From: Rhodococcoides fascians NBRC 12155 = LMG 3623
GTDB taxonomy: Bacteria; Actinomycetota; Actinomycetes; Mycobacteriales; Mycobacteriaceae
Length of the DNA: 64,000 nt
NCBI RefSeq assembly: GCF_001894785.1
Contig: NZ_BCWW01000003.1
Location: 248,001 to 312,000, forward strand
Direction of reading: 5' to 3'
Of this stretch, positions 63,242-64,000 are shown in pieces. Position 1 is the first letter of the stretch; every line of letters begins with the position of its first letter. A program made the position numbers and the translations under genes. A model generated the notes under the pieces. It saw nothing but the letters and a program-made list of their open reading frames with translations. It had not been told where the DNA came from and did not search any database.

Positions 63242-64000
63242 ATGTCTATCGACGAAACCACCAGGCGCGTCACCGACACCGATGAGCCGGTGAACCCGCT
63301 GGCGCACCTGAGTGACGAGACGATCGCCGAACTCGCCAAGGAGTTCGACGCCATTCACGACGAGGTGTACTCCAGCCTCGGTGACAAGGACCGCAAGTAC
63401 ATCACCTCGGTGATCGCAGCCCAGCGTCAGCTGCTGGTTGCCGGCCGCGTGCTGTTGCTCGGCTCCACCAGCAAGCCGGCGTGGCTGGCCGGCACCGCAT
63501 GCCTCGGCATCGCGAAGATCCTCGAGAACATGGAGATCGGCCACAACGTCATGCACGGCCAGTGGGACTGGATGAACGATCCGGAAATCCACTCCTCGGT
63601 GTGGGACTGGGACACCGCGTCCACCGCCAACTCGTGGAAGCACTCCCACAACTACGTGCACCACACGTATACGAACATTCGCGGCAAGGACAAGGATCTC
63701 GGCTACGAGATCATGCGTATCGATCCACGTCAGAAGTGGAGCCCCGTCTACCTGGCCCAGCCGTTCTACAACGTGCTGCTGATGGCGTTCTTCGAGTGGG
63801 GCGTCGCCCTGCACGATCTCGACATCGAGGCTATCCGTCGCGGAGAGAAGCCCGTCAAGGAGCTCGTCGAGGACCTCAAGGGCATCGGCGTCAAGGCACG
63901 GAAGCAGTTCGTCAAGGACTACGTGGGCTGGCCGCTGATCAGTGCCGGGGCATTCGCGCTGGCGCAGCTCGCCTCGGGTGGTCGTCTACCCGAGAGCAAG
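63242..64000 (+). CDS. desA3: membrane fatty acid desaturase (DesA3 type), cut by the window end
   Basis: The first 253 codons of a membrane acyl desaturase. Histidine boxes are visible: IGHNVMHGQW (His-x3-His) and HSHNYVHHTYTN (His-x2-His-His); the third box lies beyond the window. It should put a double bond into stearoyl- or palmitoyl-CoA, with electrons from the reductase just upstream. GGGGAATGT precedes ATG 63242. The frame is open to the last base, so the gene is only partial here. Confidence 0.93.
   Translation, partial: MSIDETTRRVTDTDEPVNPLAHLSDETIAELAKEFDAIHDEVYSSLGDKDRKYITSVIAAQRQLLVAGRVLLLGSTSKPAWLAGTACLGIAKILENMEIGHNVMHGQWDWMNDPEIHSSVWDWDTASTANSWKHSHNYVHHTYTNIRGKDKDLGYEIMRIDPRQKWSPVYLAQPFYNVLLMAFFEWGVALHDLDIEAIRRGEKPVKELVEDLKGIGVKARKQFVKDYVGWPLISAGAFALAQLASGGRLPESK

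Overview
The window reads as about 64 kb of chromosome from a high-GC mycolic-acid actinomycete, most likely Rhodococcus. This rests on the codon style (GTG starts, many ATGA/GTGA gene overlaps), a putrescine oxidase that I recognise as the Rhodococcus PuoRh type, a DesA3-type desaturase next to an Rv3230c-type reductase, an FprB-type ferredoxin/reductase and an antigen-85-like esterase. No rRNA, tRNA, CRISPR array, IS element or phage gene was seen. The identification is from memory of families, not from a search.

Layout. 1-416: left edge with short repeats and possibly the start of a leftward gene. 417-1328: manganese catalase, closed by a very strong hairpin shared with selO. 1398-8875 (leftward): aldehyde dehydrogenase, zinc alcohol dehydrogenase, Rieske oxygenase, a tightly coupled 81-residue protein, PDR-type reductase, IclR regulator and SelO; a VanAB-like catabolic unit with a MarR gene beside it. 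9514-13324: TetR regulator, APC permease and YtcJ-type amidohydrolase. 13359-17714: MarR regulator and a divergent SDR / amidohydrolase / MaoC / acyl-CoA ligase operon. 17702-25209: polyamine and peptide module (agmatine deiminase, putrescine oxidase, GntR regulator, POT transporter, gamma-glutamyltransferase, DUF1275 protein), with two GntR-type operators. 25179-32047: membrane and housekeeping genes (PepSY protein, Nei-type glycosylase, GAF-ANTAR, CsbD, YihY).

32048-39047: an array of GC-rich palindromes, then a fructose-type ABC transporter, PfkB kinase, FrcK-like kinase, LacI regulator and class II aldolase. A LacI-like operator lies before the binding protein. 39141-40713: YCII/DGPF protein and an ECF sigma gene split by a frameshift. 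42184-48527: two paralogous secreted ricin-B/GH16 proteins flank a coupled pair made of an ATP-grasp enzyme and a 683-residue papain-like protein of unknown role.

49558-51185: Tat-exported PhlG-type hydrolase with a divergent TetR. 51201-57774 (leftward): a complete mycosporine-like amino acid (UV sunscreen) cluster mysABCD. It is extended by a TauD-type 2-oxoglutarate dioxygenase coupled to mysD, and preceded by a HAD-fold protein that has lost both catalytic aspartates. 57890-59413: membrane adenylate cyclase. 59568-64000: AurF-type diiron oxygenase, FprB-type reductase, a flavin/2Fe-2S reductase and a DesA3-type desaturase cut by the right edge.

The most interesting material is the extended mys operon (its dioxygenase and dead HAD), the ATP-grasp/papain-like pair between GH16 paralogs, the palindrome array at 32055-32441, and the frameshifted sigma factor.
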